Shown: positions 26,101 through 36,056, counted from the stretch's first letter. The stretch: DNA of 64,000 nucleotides from a bacterium (GCA_020049465.1 JAIFKS010000014.1:57951-121950), one strand, 5' to 3'. Made by a program: numbers and translations. The notes: generated from the letters alone by a model not told the origin.

Positions 26101-27081
26101 TCAGGCCTCCACCATGCGATAGAATTCCTCGGCCAGCGTCACCGGACGGCGGCGCAGGCGCCGCAGCGCGAAATCGCTGGCCGCCGCCACCCGCAGGATG
26201 GCGTTGACGCCGGCGGCGGTGTCGAAGCCGGCGCCCTGACGCGCGTCCGGCAGTTTCGAGAGATCCAGCGTCACCAGCAACAACCGGCCGTCGGGCTCGA
26301 ACTGGGCGCCCAGATCGCGAAGCCCCGCGACGAACGCCTCTTCGTTGCCGAAGCCCTCGACCTCGAAGACCTGCCTCGCCTGGCGAGCGTGGGTGTCGAC
26401 GGCCTGCCGGGCCAGCAGTTCCCCGGCGCGCAGCACCAGGATCTCGCGGCACACGGCTTCGACATCGGCCAGCAGGTGCGTCGACAGGATCACGCCCAGC
26501 CCCTTGTTCCAGGCCAGGTCGCGGATGAGCTCCAGGATGGACACGCGGCCGCGCGGATCCAGCCCACTGGTCGGTTCGTCCAGGAAGAGCCACTCCGGAT
26601 CGTGGACCAGGGCCTGCGCCAGCTTCAACCGCTGCTTCATGCCCTGGCTGTAGTCCTGGCAGGCCCGGTAGCGTTCGTCGGCCAGGCCGACGTAGTGCAG
26701 CACCTCGTGCGCGCGCTGCATCGCGTCACGGGCGGGCATGCCCGACAGTTCACCCATGTAGGCGACCAGGCCGACGCCGCTCATGCCGGGGATGACGCCC
26801 CCGCGCTCGGGCATCCAGCCCAGGCCGGCGCGCGCGGCCCGCGCCTGCGTGGCCATGTCCCAGCCCAGGACCGAGACCTGGCCGCGGCTCAGCGGCACCT
26901 GACCCAACAGACACCGCAGCAGGGTCGTCTTGCCCGAGCCGTTGGGACCGAGCAGGCCGATCGCACCCTTGTCCAGGGTGAAGTCGACCCCTTTGAGCAC
27001 CGGCTCCGTCAGATAGGCGAACGTCAGCGCCGACACCTGGATGCCGTACTGCCGGCCGTCGCGGCTGCGATTGACTTTGAT
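26101..27081 (-). CDS. ABC transporter ATP-binding protein (first unit), start codon unusual
   Basis: Walker A GPNGSGKTT, signature QDYSQGMKQR (a degenerate LSGGQ), Walker B WLFLDEPTSGLDP and switch STHLLADVE are all present. The only standard start, GTG 27036, would cut into the first core strand (YGIQVSALTFAY) and has no ribosome site. A strong GGAGGAG at about 27094-27088 sits seven bases before an in-frame ATC at 27081-27079. Starting there adds IKVNRSRDGRQYGIQ. I therefore give the longer extent; if ATC is not used, the gene is 26101-27036 (311 residues). Confidence 0.75.
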   Translation of the reverse strand: MKVNRSRDGRQYGIQVSALTFAYLTEPVLKGVDFTLDKGAIGLLGPNGSGKTTLLRCLLGQVPLSRGQVSVLGWDMATQARAARAGLGWMPERGGVIPGMSGVGLVAYMGELSGMPARDAMQRAHEVLHYVGLADERYRACQDYSQGMKQRLKLAQALVHDPEWLFLDEPTSGLDPRGRVSILELIRDLAWNKGLGVILSTHLLADVEAVCREILVLRAGELLARQAVDTHARQARQVFEVEGFGNEEAFVAGLRDLGAQFEPDGRLLLVTLDLSKLPDARQGAGFDTAAGVNAILRVAAASDFALRRLRRRPVTLAEEFYRMVEA

Positions 27082-27215
27082 GGCGGGCTCCTCCAGTTTA
27101 GAGACCGGGAATCGACCTTGAACGATTCCGCGAGCACATTGTTTCAGGTCGCCGGTCGCTTGGGAACCGTTTTTCGACGGCGGGACCGTTCCCTGCCGTT
27201 CAGAGGGAGCCCCGC

Positions 27216-28445
27216 ATGTCCGAATCCTGGATCCAGACCGCCGAATCGGTCACCGCCGGCCACGCCGACAAGATTTGCGACCAGATCGCCGACGACATCC
27301 TTGACGCCATCCTGCGGGAAGACCGCTATGCCCGGGTCTCCTGCGAGGTGATGGCCACCACCGGCATGGTCATCGTCACCGGCCAGATCACCACCAAGTG
27401 CTACCTGGACATCACCGGGCTGGTGCGCGCCACCATCCGCCGTGTCGGCTACGACGACCCCGCCACCGGCTTCGACCACCGCAGCTGCTCGGTGCTGGTG
27501 ATGCTCGAGGAACAATCCGGCGACGTCTCGCTGGGTGTCGACCGCAAGGGCGCCGGCGACCAGGGCGTGTGCGTGGGTTACGCCACCGACGAAGGCCGCT
27601 CGCTGCCCGTCGACATGCACCTGATGCCCGTGCCGGCGCTGCTGGCCAACCGTCTGGCCCGTCGCCTGCAGGACGTGCGCGAATCGGGAAAGGTTCCCTC
27701 CCTGTACCCCGACGGCAAGGTGCAGGTTTCGGTTCGCTACCGGGACGGGAAGCCCGAGGCGATCAGCGCCGTCGTGGTGTCGGCGCACCATCGCGCCGAC
27801 GCGGACCTGGCGCAACTGCGGCGCGACATCAAACGGCACGTGATCAAGCCCGTGCTCGATCCGACCGGATTGCTGGAAACCGCGACGCAGGTGTTCATCA
27901 ATCCGGTGGGCGCCTTCCGCGAAGGCGGGCCGCGGGCCGATTCGGGCCTGACCGGGCGCAAGATCACCGTCGACTGCTTCGGACCGGCCTGCCCGCACGG
28001 CGGCAGCGCGCTGAGCGGCAAGGATCCCACGAAGCCCGACCGCAGCGGCACCTACGCCGCGCGCTGGGTGGCCAAGAACCTGGTGGCGGCCGGGCTGGCG
28101 CGCCGCTGTACGGTGGAGATCGCCTATGTGATCGGAATGCCCGAGCCCTTGTCCGTGACAGTCCACACCTCCGGCACGGGCATGCTTCCGGACAGTGAGC
28201 TGACACGGATCGTCCAGGCCGAATTCGACCTGTCGCCGGCCGGCATCATCGAAAGCCTGGACCTGAGACGCCCTGTCTACGGCCCCACCGCCGTGTACGG
28301 TCACTTCGGGCGCGATGAAGAAGGTTTCACCTGGGAACGGCTCGACCGCGTGGATAATCTGCGCCGCCACCTGCCGGCGGCCGCGAAGAAGCCCTCGGCC
28401 GCCAAGGCGAAGGCACCGCGTCGATCGTCCAAGGGAGGGGCGTGA
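27216..28445 (+). CDS. metK: S-adenosylmethionine synthetase
   Basis: 409 residues, ATG with AGGGAG upstream. Conserved blocks: SVTAGHADKICDQIADDILD (usual form GHPDK; Ala replaces Pro), the hexapeptide GAGDQG, TGRKITVDCFG, and GGSALSGKDPTKPDRS in the ATP/phosphate loop. The enzyme makes SAM from methionine and ATP in the cytoplasm. A Lys/Ala-rich tail of ~25 residues follows the core. The stop overlaps the start of a Cys/Met-metabolism PLP enzyme. I looked for a SAM riboswitch in the 180-base leader and found none. Confidence 0.95.
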   Translation: MSESWIQTAESVTAGHADKICDQIADDILDAILREDRYARVSCEVMATTGMVIVTGQITTKCYLDITGLVRATIRRVGYDDPATGFDHRSCSVLVMLEEQSGDVSLGVDRKGAGDQGVCVGYATDEGRSLPVDMHLMPVPALLANRLARRLQDVRESGKVPSLYPDGKVQVSVRYRDGKPEAISAVVVSAHHRADADLAQLRRDIKRHVIKPVLDPTGLLETATQVFINPVGAFREGGPRADSGLTGRKITVDCFGPACPHGGSALSGKDPTKPDRSGTYAARWVAKNLVAAGLARRCTVEIAYVIGMPEPLSVTVHTSGTGMLPDSELTRIVQAEFDLSPAGIIESLDLRRPVYGPTAVYGHFGRDEEGFTWERLDRVDNLRRHLPAAAKKPSAAKAKAPRRSSKGGA

Positions 28446-29656
28446 TGGCCGACGAGAAGCGTCCCGAAGGGCCTGGCTTCGCCACGCTGTGCATCCACGG
28501 CAAGAAGCATCTGGACAAGCACGAGGTGGGCCGGCCGATCCGCGCCGTGAGCACGCCGATCTTCCAGAGCTCGACCTTCGCCTTCGAGAATGCCGAACAC
28601 GGGGCCGCCATCTTCCGGGGCGAGGACGCCAGTTACGTCTACACGCGCCTGGGGAACCCCACGCAGACGGCACTCGAGACGGAAATGGCGTACCTGGAGC
28701 AGGGCGAGGCGGCGCTGGCCCTGGCCAGCGGCATGGCCGCGGCGACGACCGCCGTGCTCAACTGCTGCCGCTGCGGCGACCACATCGTGTCCGGCGACAC
28801 GCTGTACGGCGGCACGCACCAGCTGTTCACGCAGACGCTGCCGCGCATGGGCATCGCGGTGACCGAGGTGCCGGCGACGGACCCGGCGAATTTCGCGCGG
28901 GCGATCACGAAGAAGACGAAACTGGTCTACCTGGAGTCGCCGGCCAACCCGACCCTGGTGCTGACGGACATCGCGGCGGTGGCGGAGATCGCGCACGCTC
29001 GCGGCGTGCCCGTGCTGGTGGACAACACGTTCTGCACGCCGTACCTGCAGAACCCGCTGCTTCTGGGCGCGGACATCGTGCTGCATTCGGCGACCAAGTA
29101 CATCGGCGGCCACGGCGACACGGTGGCCGGCATCCTGGTCGGCAAGGCGGACTGGATGATGCGGGCGCGCATGGAGATCCTGCGCGACGTGGGCGGCTGC
29201 ATCTCGCCGTTCAACGCCTGGCTGCTGCTGCGCGGTCTCAAGACGCTGCCGGTGCGCATGGACCGGCACATGGCCAACGCGATGGAAGTGGCCCAGTTCC
29301 TCAGCTTCCACCCCAAGGTCGACAGCGTCATCTTCCCCGGGCTCAAGACGCATCCGCAATACGATCTGGCGAGCCGGCAGCAGCGCGGCCCGGGCGGCAT
29401 GATCAGCTTCATGGTCAAGGGCGGCCGCGAAGCAGGGCGTATCGTGATGGACAACGTGCATCTGTGCACGCTGGCGGTGAGCCTCGGCGACGTGGACACG
29501 CTGATCGAGCATCCGGCGACCATGACCCATTCGACGTACTCGGAGGCCGAACTGCTGAAGGTGGGCATCCATCCGGCGATGGTGCGTCTGTCGGTCGGAC
29601 TGGAGAATGTCGAAGACATCATCGCCGACCTGCGGCAGGCCCTCGCTCTGGTCTGA
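28445..29656 (+). CDS. Cys/Met metabolism PLP-dependent enzyme (methionine gamma-lyase or cystathionine gamma-lyase/synthase type)
   Basis: 403 residues from ATG 28445, sharing one base with metK's stop; GTG 28442 is an alternative. Signatures: STPIFQSSTFAF, YTRLGNPT, ALASGMAA, SGDTLYGGTH, VDNTFCTPYLQNPLLLGAD and SATKYIGGHGD with the PLP-binding Lys. At the position of the methionine gamma-lyase active-site Cys (YGCT) it has Gly (YGGT), so a strict MGL assignment is doubtful. Linked to metK, it likely handles methionine, homocysteine or cystathionine turnover. Confidence 0.85.
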   Translation: MADEKRPEGPGFATLCIHGKKHLDKHEVGRPIRAVSTPIFQSSTFAFENAEHGAAIFRGEDASYVYTRLGNPTQTALETEMAYLEQGEAALALASGMAAATTAVLNCCRCGDHIVSGDTLYGGTHQLFTQTLPRMGIAVTEVPATDPANFARAITKKTKLVYLESPANPTLVLTDIAAVAEIAHARGVPVLVDNTFCTPYLQNPLLLGADIVLHSATKYIGGHGDTVAGILVGKADWMMRARMEILRDVGGCISPFNAWLLLRGLKTLPVRMDRHMANAMEVAQFLSFHPKVDSVIFPGLKTHPQYDLASRQQRGPGGMISFMVKGGREAGRIVMDNVHLCTLAVSLGDVDTLIEHPATMTHSTYSEAELLKVGIHPAMVRLSVGLENVEDIIADLRQALALV

Positions 29657-29718
29657 GACCGCGCGGGCATTGACCGGGCGCGAGCGCGCAGGCTAAGCTG
29701 GCCGCCGAAGGAGTCCCG

Positions 29719-32355
29719 ATGTCCCGCCGCCGTGCCAGCCGCCTGCTCGCCGCCCTGTTTCCGTTGGCCGCCACGCTGACGGCCGGCGGAGCCCGGGCCG
29801 ACACCCCGTCTCCGCCTCTTCCCGAATGGCTGCCGACGCACGGGGCCCCCCACTGGCTCGACCTCGGCGAGATCGCGCTCGGGATCGCACTGGTTCTCGT
29901 TGTCGCCGGAATGCTGCGGTACCGCGGCGCCCTGCGTCGCGCGCGGGCGGCCGGTGAAGCGCGCTTCCGGATTCTGGTGCAGGCCGCGCCCTACGGCGTC
30001 GTGGTGCATCGACAGGGTCAGGTCCTGTTCGTCAATGACAGCGCGCGGCGCACGCTGCGACTCCCGAACGGCTCGCCGCTGACCGCGAGGGTGCCCGAGG
30101 CGCTCCTCCGGCCCGAATCCCCGGCTCCCCCAGGGCTTCCGGCGGACGGCGGGCTGGTGCATCTGGCGCTGGCCGACGGCGCAGGCGTGGATGTGCGCGC
30201 CATCACCATCGACAGCGAATTCGACCGGCGTCCCGCGCGGCTGACCTTCATCCGCGACATGAGCACCGAACTGGCGGCGCAGCGTGCACTCGCCGAGAGC
30301 CGCGATCGGCTGGAGATGGCGCTGGAAGCGGTTCGCGACGGCATCTGGGAAGTGGACCTGGAGACCGGACGGCTGACGGTCAGCCCGGCATTCGGCTGGG
30401 TCATGACGCCCGGCGGGGTCCCGCCCGCGGATCTGGCCGGCTGGCGCGCCCTGGTCCACCCGGCCGACCGGGCCCGGCTGGAGGCGGTGATCGCCGACCA
30501 CCAGCGGAACGTGACCCCCGCCTACGAATGCGAAATGCGGATCCGCCGCGCCGACGGCAGCGAAGCCTGGGTGCTCGAGCACGGGCGGGTGGCCACGCGC
30601 GACGACCTCGGCCGGCCACGTCGGCTGGCCGGCACGGTCCGCGACATCACCGCCCGCAAACGCGCCGAGCAGCGTCTGGAGATGCGCGGAAGACTGGCGG
30701 CGGTGTTCCTGACGGCGCGCGGGGACGATCTGAGGAGCAGCCTCGGGACGCTGCTGCAGGAGATTCTCGAGGCACCCTGCTCCTGTGTCGGCATGTTCGA
30801 CGCGACCGGCCGGCTGCGACTGGCCTGCAATGACTTCACCGCCGACGGCGCCGCTCCCGAACATTCCCTGCTGTCGCCGGACGCTGTGCCGGAAGCGCTG
30901 CGGCGCGTGTTGGAAAGTGCCGGACCCCTGATCCTCACGGAGACCGGGGCCGAGACCCCGCGCGCGCCGTTGCTGGGCGTACGGCTCGGCAGCGGCGAGA
31001 GGGTGCTGGGCCTGGTGGCCGTCGGCGGACGCGCAGCCGGCTATCAGCACGCGGATGCCGAGACGCTGGCAGGTATCGCCGCCGATCTGGAACCGCTGAT
31101 CCAGTCGCTTCTGGAGGCGGAAGCCAAGGACGCGCTGCTGGCGCAGGCCCAGAAGATGGAAGCCCTTGGCGTGCTTGCCGGCGGCATCGCCCACGACTTC
31201 AACAACATCCTGCAGGCCATCCTCGGCTTTTCCGCGCTGGCGCGGCAGGACGCCGGCGATCCGGAGCGCCTGACAGCCGACCTGGATCGGGTCCAGCGGG
31301 CCACGGTCCGCGGACGCGACCTCGTGCAGCGCATCCTCCAGTTCAGCCGCCCCAGTGAACCCGAGGCGCCGCCCCTGGATCCGGTGCCGCTGACGGAGGG
31401 CCTGGTCCGGGAATTGAGGGCCGGACTGTCCGGACGGATCAGGCTCGTAAGTCGTCTGGAGGCCGACTGCGGCCGCGTCCGCGCCGCACCCCAGGTGTTG
31501 CGGCAGGCGCTGGTGAACCTGACCACGAATGCCGTCCAGGCCATGGAGGCGACCGGCGGCACGATCACCGTTGCGGCGCGGCCGTGGACGGTTCCGACCG
31601 ATGACCACCGCTTCCCTCCCGACTGGTGCGGCCGCGAAGTCGTCGAATTCTCCGTGGCGGACACCGGGCCCGGGATCCCCGAAGAGCATCGCGCGCGCCT
31701 GTTCGATCCGTTCTTCACCACGCGCGAAGTCGGGCAGGGGTCGGGGCTGGGCCTGTCCGTGGTGCACGGCCTGGTCTCGGGGCTGGGCGGGCACGTGACC
31801 ATCGAATGTCCCGCCGCCGGCGGCACGCTCGCGGCGATCTACCTGCCGCGGGTGCGCGCGTCAGGCCACGCCGCGACCTCGGACCAGCCGCCGGCGTTTC
31901 CGGCCGCGACCGAGGGCGCCCTTCGCGGCCGCATCCTGTTCGTGGACGACGACCCTGAAATCCGGGATCTGGCCGTCGTGCTGCTCAGCCGCGCCGGGTT
32001 CGACGTGGAAACGGCGCCCGACGGTCTGGTGGCCTGCAAACGGATCACCGACCGGCCGGATGATTTCGACATCGTGGTCACCGACCAGTACATGCCGGGG
32101 CTCACCGGCCGGGAGCTGGCCCTGCGCGTGGCGGCGCTGCGGCCCGCGCTGCCGGTGATCCTGGTCTCGGGACTGGACGAACCGGCAGATCCGTCCGTGG
32201 CCGGCGGACTGGTGTTCCGCGAGGTGGTCACCAAACCGTTCTTCGGCCAGTCGCTGTGCCTGGCGGTCCACCGCGCCCTGACGACCGGCCCCGGCGGCTC
32301 CGGCGGCCCCGGCGGCGGTCAGGCCGGCCGGGTGCCCCTTGACACCGACGGGTAA
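29719..32355 (+). CDS. Membrane-anchored PAS/GAF hybrid histidine kinase with receiver
   Basis: 878 residues. Order: signal-like N-terminus (1-28), membrane helix (~50-66), PAS (~80-190), PAS with PAC ending GTVRDITARKRAEQ (~200-325), GAF-like region (~330-470), HisKA with GGIAHDFNN (His492), HATPase with NAVQAMEATGG and DTGPGIPEEH, and a receiver (~735-860) with VDDDPE, Asp789 in VTDQYMPGLTG and Lys in VTKPF. The tail is Gly/Pro-rich and disordered. The single-domain regulator 30 bases downstream is the probable partner. The signal sensed is unknown. Confidence 0.88.
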   Translation: MSRRRASRLLAALFPLAATLTAGGARADTPSPPLPEWLPTHGAPHWLDLGEIALGIALVLVVAGMLRYRGALRRARAAGEARFRILVQAAPYGVVVHRQGQVLFVNDSARRTLRLPNGSPLTARVPEALLRPESPAPPGLPADGGLVHLALADGAGVDVRAITIDSEFDRRPARLTFIRDMSTELAAQRALAESRDRLEMALEAVRDGIWEVDLETGRLTVSPAFGWVMTPGGVPPADLAGWRALVHPADRARLEAVIADHQRNVTPAYECEMRIRRADGSEAWVLEHGRVATRDDLGRPRRLAGTVRDITARKRAEQRLEMRGRLAAVFLTARGDDLRSSLGTLLQEILEAPCSCVGMFDATGRLRLACNDFTADGAAPEHSLLSPDAVPEALRRVLESAGPLILTETGAETPRAPLLGVRLGSGERVLGLVAVGGRAAGYQHADAETLAGIAADLEPLIQSLLEAEAKDALLAQAQKMEALGVLAGGIAHDFNNILQAILGFSALARQDAGDPERLTADLDRVQRATVRGRDLVQRILQFSRPSEPEAPPLDPVPLTEGLVRELRAGLSGRIRLVSRLEADCGRVRAAPQVLRQALVNLTTNAVQAMEATGGTITVAARPWTVPTDDHRFPPDWCGREVVEFSVADTGPGIPEEHRARLFDPFFTTREVGQGSGLGLSVVHGLVSGLGGHVTIECPAAGGTLAAIYLPRVRASGHAATSDQPPAFPAATEGALRGRILFVDDDPEIRDLAVVLLSRAGFDVETAPDGLVACKRITDRPDDFDIVVTDQYMPGLTGRELALRVAALRPALPVILVSGLDEPADPSVAGGLVFREVVTKPFFGQSLCLAVHRALTTGPGGSGGPGGGQAGRVPLDTDG

Positions 32356-32385
32356 TCCGGTGAAGACTGTCCCCGGAGGTTCGGA

Positions 32386-32751
32386 ATGCCGCGCATCTTG
32401 ATCATCGAGGACGACGAGGAGATCCGGGATCTGCTCGAGAGCCTGCTCACGCGGGAAGGCTACACCGTGGCCACCGCCGCCAACGGCAAGCAGGGCGTGG
32501 CCGCCTTCCTGGCGCAGCCCTTCGACCTGGTGATCACGGACATCATCATGCCCGAGAAGGACGGCATCGAGGCCATCATGGATCTCAGGCGGGGCCGCCC
32601 GGATCTCAAGCTGATCGCGATTTCCGGCGGCGGCCGGGCCGAACCGGAGAACTACCTGCATTCGGCGCAACTCCTGGGCGCCAACCGCACGCTGCGCAAA
32701 CCCTTCACGAACGAGGCGATCCTCGCGGCGGTGAAGGAACTCATCAGCTGA
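32386..32751 (+). CDS. Single-domain response regulator
   Basis: 121 residues, a receiver domain only: acidic pocket IEDDEE, phospho-acceptor Asp52 in VITDIIMPEKDG, Thr/Ser switch at AISGG and Lys in LRKPF. With no output domain it probably acts by protein contact or as a phosphate shuttle for the kinase upstream. GGAGG lies 7 bases before the ATG. It converges on aacS with a 27-base gap. Confidence 0.92.
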   Translation: MPRILIIEDDEEIRDLLESLLTREGYTVATAANGKQGVAAFLAQPFDLVITDIIMPEKDGIEAIMDLRRGRPDLKLIAISGGGRAEPENYLHSAQLLGANRTLRKPFTNEAILAAVKELIS

Positions 32752-32778
32752 CGCCGCTGGCGTCGGAACCCCGGCGGC

Positions 32779-34731
32779 TCAGCCGTCCAGCAGGCCCGGC
32801 TGCCGGAACCACTCCAGCGCGCCCGGATTCGCCAGCGCATCCAGATTCTCCACCGGCTGGCCGGCCAGCGCCTGGGCCACGGCCTTCTCGACGATCTTCC
32901 CGCTGATCGTCCGCGGTATCGCGGGCGCCTGCCGGATGTACGCCGGCACATGCCGCGGCGACTCCTCGCGCCGCAGGCTGTCCCTGAGCGCCGCGATCAA
33001 CCCGGGGGTCAGTTCCCGGCCTTCGCGCAGCACGACGAACAGCGCGATCTTCTGCTCGCCACCCTGGTCCACACCCACCGCCACGCTTTCCACCACATCG
33101 GGAAAACGCTCGACGACGCGATAGATCTCGGCAGTGCCGATGCGCACCCCGCCCGGGTTCAGCACGGTGTCCGAGCGCCCGTGGATGACCAGACCGCCGG
33201 TCGGCGTCAGTTCGGCGAAATCGCCGTGGCACCAGACGCCTTCGAAGCGCGCGAAATAGGCGCGCCGGTAACGCGTGCCGTCCGCGTCGTCCCAGAAGCC
33301 CGTCGGCATCGACGGGAACGGGGCCGTGCAGACCAGTTCCCCGCGCCCGCCGCGCGCCGGCAGACCGTCGTCGCCGAAAACGTCGACGGCCATTCCCAGT
33401 CCCCGGCACTGCAGTTCGCCGCGACGCACCGGCAGCACCGGACTGCCCAGGGCGAAGCACGAGATGATGTCGGTGCCGCCGGAGATGGAACTCAGCTGCA
33501 GGTCGTCGCCGACGGCGTCATAGACCCAGTCGAACGTCTCCGGCAGCAGGGGCGAACCGGTGGACAACACGGCGCGCAGCGTTTCGAGCCGGTGCGTCTC
33601 GCGGGGCCGCTGCCCCAGCTTGGCGCAGGCCGCAAGCCAGCGCGCGCTGGTGCCGAGCACCGTGAAGCGCTCTTCCGCCGCGTAGTCCCACACCACGTTC
33701 GACGGCTCGAGGGGATGCCCGTCGTAGAGCATGATCGCGGCGCCGCTGGCCAGGCCGGACACGAGCCAGTTCCACATCATCCAGCCGCAGGTCGTGAAGT
33801 AGAACAGGCGGTCGCCGGCGCCCAGGTCGCAGTGCAGCTGGTGTTCCTTCAGGTGCTGCAGCAGGGTTCCGCCGGCCGAATGGACCATGCACTTGGGAAG
33901 TCCGGTGGTGCCGGACGAATACATGATGAACAGGGGATGCGCGAACGGCAGCCGCGCGTACGCGGGCCGTGCGTCTTCATGCCCGCGGAGCCAGTCGTCC
34001 CAGCGGATCGCGCCGGCGGGCACCTCGCCGTCGGCCTGCAGCACGGGCACGATCACCAGCCGGCGGACCGAAGGCAGGGCCGCGCGCAGTTCGGCGGCCA
34101 GGGCCAGACGATCGTGGCCGCGGCCGCCGTAGCGGTAGCCGTCGGCGGCGACCAGCACGGTGGGCTCGACCTGCCCGAAACGGTCCAGGACGCCTGCCTT
34201 GCCGAAGTCCGGCGAGCAACTGGTCCAGACGGCGCCCAGGCTGGCGGTCGCGAGCATCGCGATCACGGTCTCCGGCACGTTGGGCAAAAAGCCCGCGACA
34301 CGGTCGCCCGGACCCACGCCGTCGGCCGCCAGCGCGGCGGCGGCGGCGGCCACCCGGCCGCGCAGGCCGGCCCTGGTCAGGCGCGCGGTGCGGCCGCCCT
34401 CTTCGCGGAAGACCAGGACCTCGTCGCTGTCCTCGCCGCTCAGCAGGTTCTCGGCGTAGTTGAGGCGCGCCTGGGGAAACCAGCGCGCACCGGGCATCAG
34501 GTGGGCATCGAGCAGGATGTCGGCTCCGGGTCCGTCGCCGACCACGCCGCACTCGCTCCAGACCAGGCGCCAGAAATCGGCGGGTCGCTCGACCGACCAG
34601 TTCCACAGATCGTCCTGGCTCACGCCCGCGCAGCCGAAGGCGCGCGCGGCCTGCGCGAAACGCGTGAGACGCGCGTTCGCCACCCGCGAAGGCGCCGGCT
34701 GCCAGAGGATCTCGCCGACCGGCCGACTCAT
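32779..34731 (-). CDS. aacS: Acetoacetyl-CoA synthetase
   Basis: 650 residues from ATG 34731, which shares a base with fahA's stop. ANL-superfamily adenylation motifs are present: MYSSGTTGLPKCMVH (P-loop), SISGGTDIISCF, GVWCHGDFAELT and the hinge/C-terminal Lys motif IPRTISGKIVEKAV. The N-terminal ACS-like cap (DLWNWSVERPADFWRLVW) and FTTCGWMMWNWLVSGL are typical of acetoacetyl-CoA ligase. It forms acetoacetyl-CoA from acetoacetate, ATP and CoA. As the last gene of the tyrosine operon it takes the acetoacetate released by FahA into acyl-CoA metabolism. Confidence 0.92.
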   Translation of the reverse strand: MSRPVGEILWQPAPSRVANARLTRFAQAARAFGCAGVSQDDLWNWSVERPADFWRLVWSECGVVGDGPGADILLDAHLMPGARWFPQARLNYAENLLSGEDSDEVLVFREEGGRTARLTRAGLRGRVAAAAAALAADGVGPGDRVAGFLPNVPETVIAMLATASLGAVWTSCSPDFGKAGVLDRFGQVEPTVLVAADGYRYGGRGHDRLALAAELRAALPSVRRLVIVPVLQADGEVPAGAIRWDDWLRGHEDARPAYARLPFAHPLFIMYSSGTTGLPKCMVHSAGGTLLQHLKEHQLHCDLGAGDRLFYFTTCGWMMWNWLVSGLASGAAIMLYDGHPLEPSNVVWDYAAEERFTVLGTSARWLAACAKLGQRPRETHRLETLRAVLSTGSPLLPETFDWVYDAVGDDLQLSSISGGTDIISCFALGSPVLPVRRGELQCRGLGMAVDVFGDDGLPARGGRGELVCTAPFPSMPTGFWDDADGTRYRRAYFARFEGVWCHGDFAELTPTGGLVIHGRSDTVLNPGGVRIGTAEIYRVVERFPDVVESVAVGVDQGGEQKIALFVVLREGRELTPGLIAALRDSLRREESPRHVPAYIRQAPAIPRTISGKIVEKAVAQALAGQPVENLDALANPGALEWFRQPGLLDG

Positions 34732-36029
34732 CACCGGCCCGCGCCGCCCAGCGGGCGCGCCGGCAGAACCGTGCCGGTCACTTCGCCGAAGCCCACGCGG
34801 TAACCGTCTCCCTGGCACCAGGCGGTCATCGTCACCGTGTCGCCGTCGGCCAGAAAGCGCCGCTCGGCGCCCTCCGGCGTTCGCATCGGTTTGGTGCCGC
34901 GCCAGGTCAGCTCGAGCATCGAACCGTAGCTGCCCGGATCGGGTCCGCTGATGGTGCCGGACGCCAGCAGGTCGCCCGTGTTCAGGTTGCAGCCGGTGAT
35001 CGTGTGGTGGGCCAGCTGCTGGGCCATCGTCCAGTAGAGATGCCGGAAGTTGCTCGCGCAGATCCGGTGCGGCTGCAGTTCGCCGGCCGCGTGCAGATGC
35101 ACTTCCAGCTGGATGTCGAACGTGTGGCGATCACCGGCGGACAGGTAGGGCAGCGGCGCCGGATCCTGCGTCGGCGCCTCGCAGCGGAACGGGGCCAGCG
35201 CCTCGATCGGCACCACCCAGGGCGAGATGCTGGTGGCGAAGTTCTTCGCGTTGAACGGCCCCAGCGGCTGGTATTCCCATTTCTGGATATCGCGCGCCGA
35301 CCAGTCGTTGACCAGCACCAGTCCGAAGATGTGGTCGTGCGCCTGGTCGATGGGCACCGGTTCGCCCAGCGGATTGCCGGCGCCGATGAAGAACCCCATC
35401 TCCAGTTCGAAGTCCAGCAGGCGGGTCGGCCCGAACACCGGCGGCGCCTCTTCGTTCGGCTGCGTCTGGCCCTGCGGCCTCACGACCGGCTGCCCGGACA
35501 CGACCAGCGAACTGGCCCGACCGTGGTAGCCGACCGGCAGGTGCAGCCAGTTGGGCATCAGCGCGTTCTCGGCGCCGCGGAACATGACGCCGACGTTGGT
35601 CGCGTGTTCGCGCGACGAATAGAAATCGGTGTAATCGGGCACGCCGACGGGCATGTGCAGTTCACAGGCCTGCAGCGGCCTCAGGGCGCGTGCGCGCAGG
35701 TCGCGATCATCGCGCAGCGTGGGCTCATCGAAACTGAGCAGCCGGTGCAGGCGCGCCCTGACCAGCCGGCGCTGCGCCGCCGGCAGCCCCATGAACGGGT
35801 TCAGCCACGGACAGTCGAAGACGCCGTCCGGCAGGTCCGCCTCGTCGAGAAGGCCGTCATCCTGGATGACGGTCAGATCCAGCACCATGTCGCCGATGCG
35901 CACTCCCACGCGCGGTGCGTCGTGACCGCGCGGGCTGAACACGCCGTACGGCAGGTTCTGCAGCGGGAAATGCGAGTCGGCTGCGACCGGCACGAACGAT
36001 TTCGCGCGCGGGTCGACGGTCGGGTCCAT
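34731..36029 (-). CDS. fahA: Fumarylacetoacetase
   Basis: 432 residues, usual length for the two-domain eukaryote-like FAH. SH3-like N-domain (~10-115), then the catalytic fold with DYTDFYSSREHATNVG, LHLPVGYHGRASS, LDFELEMGFF (metal-binding Glu residues), LVLVNDWSARDIQKWEYQPLG, and SGPDPGSYGSMLELTWRG. It splits fumarylacetoacetate into fumarate and acetoacetate, the last step of tyrosine breakdown. It follows the unknown gene after 27 bases and overlaps aacS. Confidence 0.95.
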   Translation of the reverse strand: MDPTVDPRAKSFVPVAADSHFPLQNLPYGVFSPRGHDAPRVGVRIGDMVLDLTVIQDDGLLDEADLPDGVFDCPWLNPFMGLPAAQRRLVRARLHRLLSFDEPTLRDDRDLRARALRPLQACELHMPVGVPDYTDFYSSREHATNVGVMFRGAENALMPNWLHLPVGYHGRASSLVVSGQPVVRPQGQTQPNEEAPPVFGPTRLLDFELEMGFFIGAGNPLGEPVPIDQAHDHIFGLVLVNDWSARDIQKWEYQPLGPFNAKNFATSISPWVVPIEALAPFRCEAPTQDPAPLPYLSAGDRHTFDIQLEVHLHAAGELQPHRICASNFRHLYWTMAQQLAHHTITGCNLNTGDLLASGTISGPDPGSYGSMLELTWRGTKPMRTPEGAERRFLADGDTVTMTAWCQGDGYRVGFGEVTGTVLPARPLGGAGR

Positions 36030-36056
36030 GGCGCGGGGTCCTTTCGAATGGGAGCT

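Noticed and set aside
27037..27215. SAM riboswitch upstream of metK
   Set aside because: Checked for SAM-I/SAM-II type conserved cores and found none; only a short GGGAAC/GTTCCC stem is present.
28927..31794. 955-codon minus-strand frame opposite the Cys/Met lyase and PAS kinase
   Set aside because: Shadow frame lacking any recognisable domain; the + strand genes explain the DNA.
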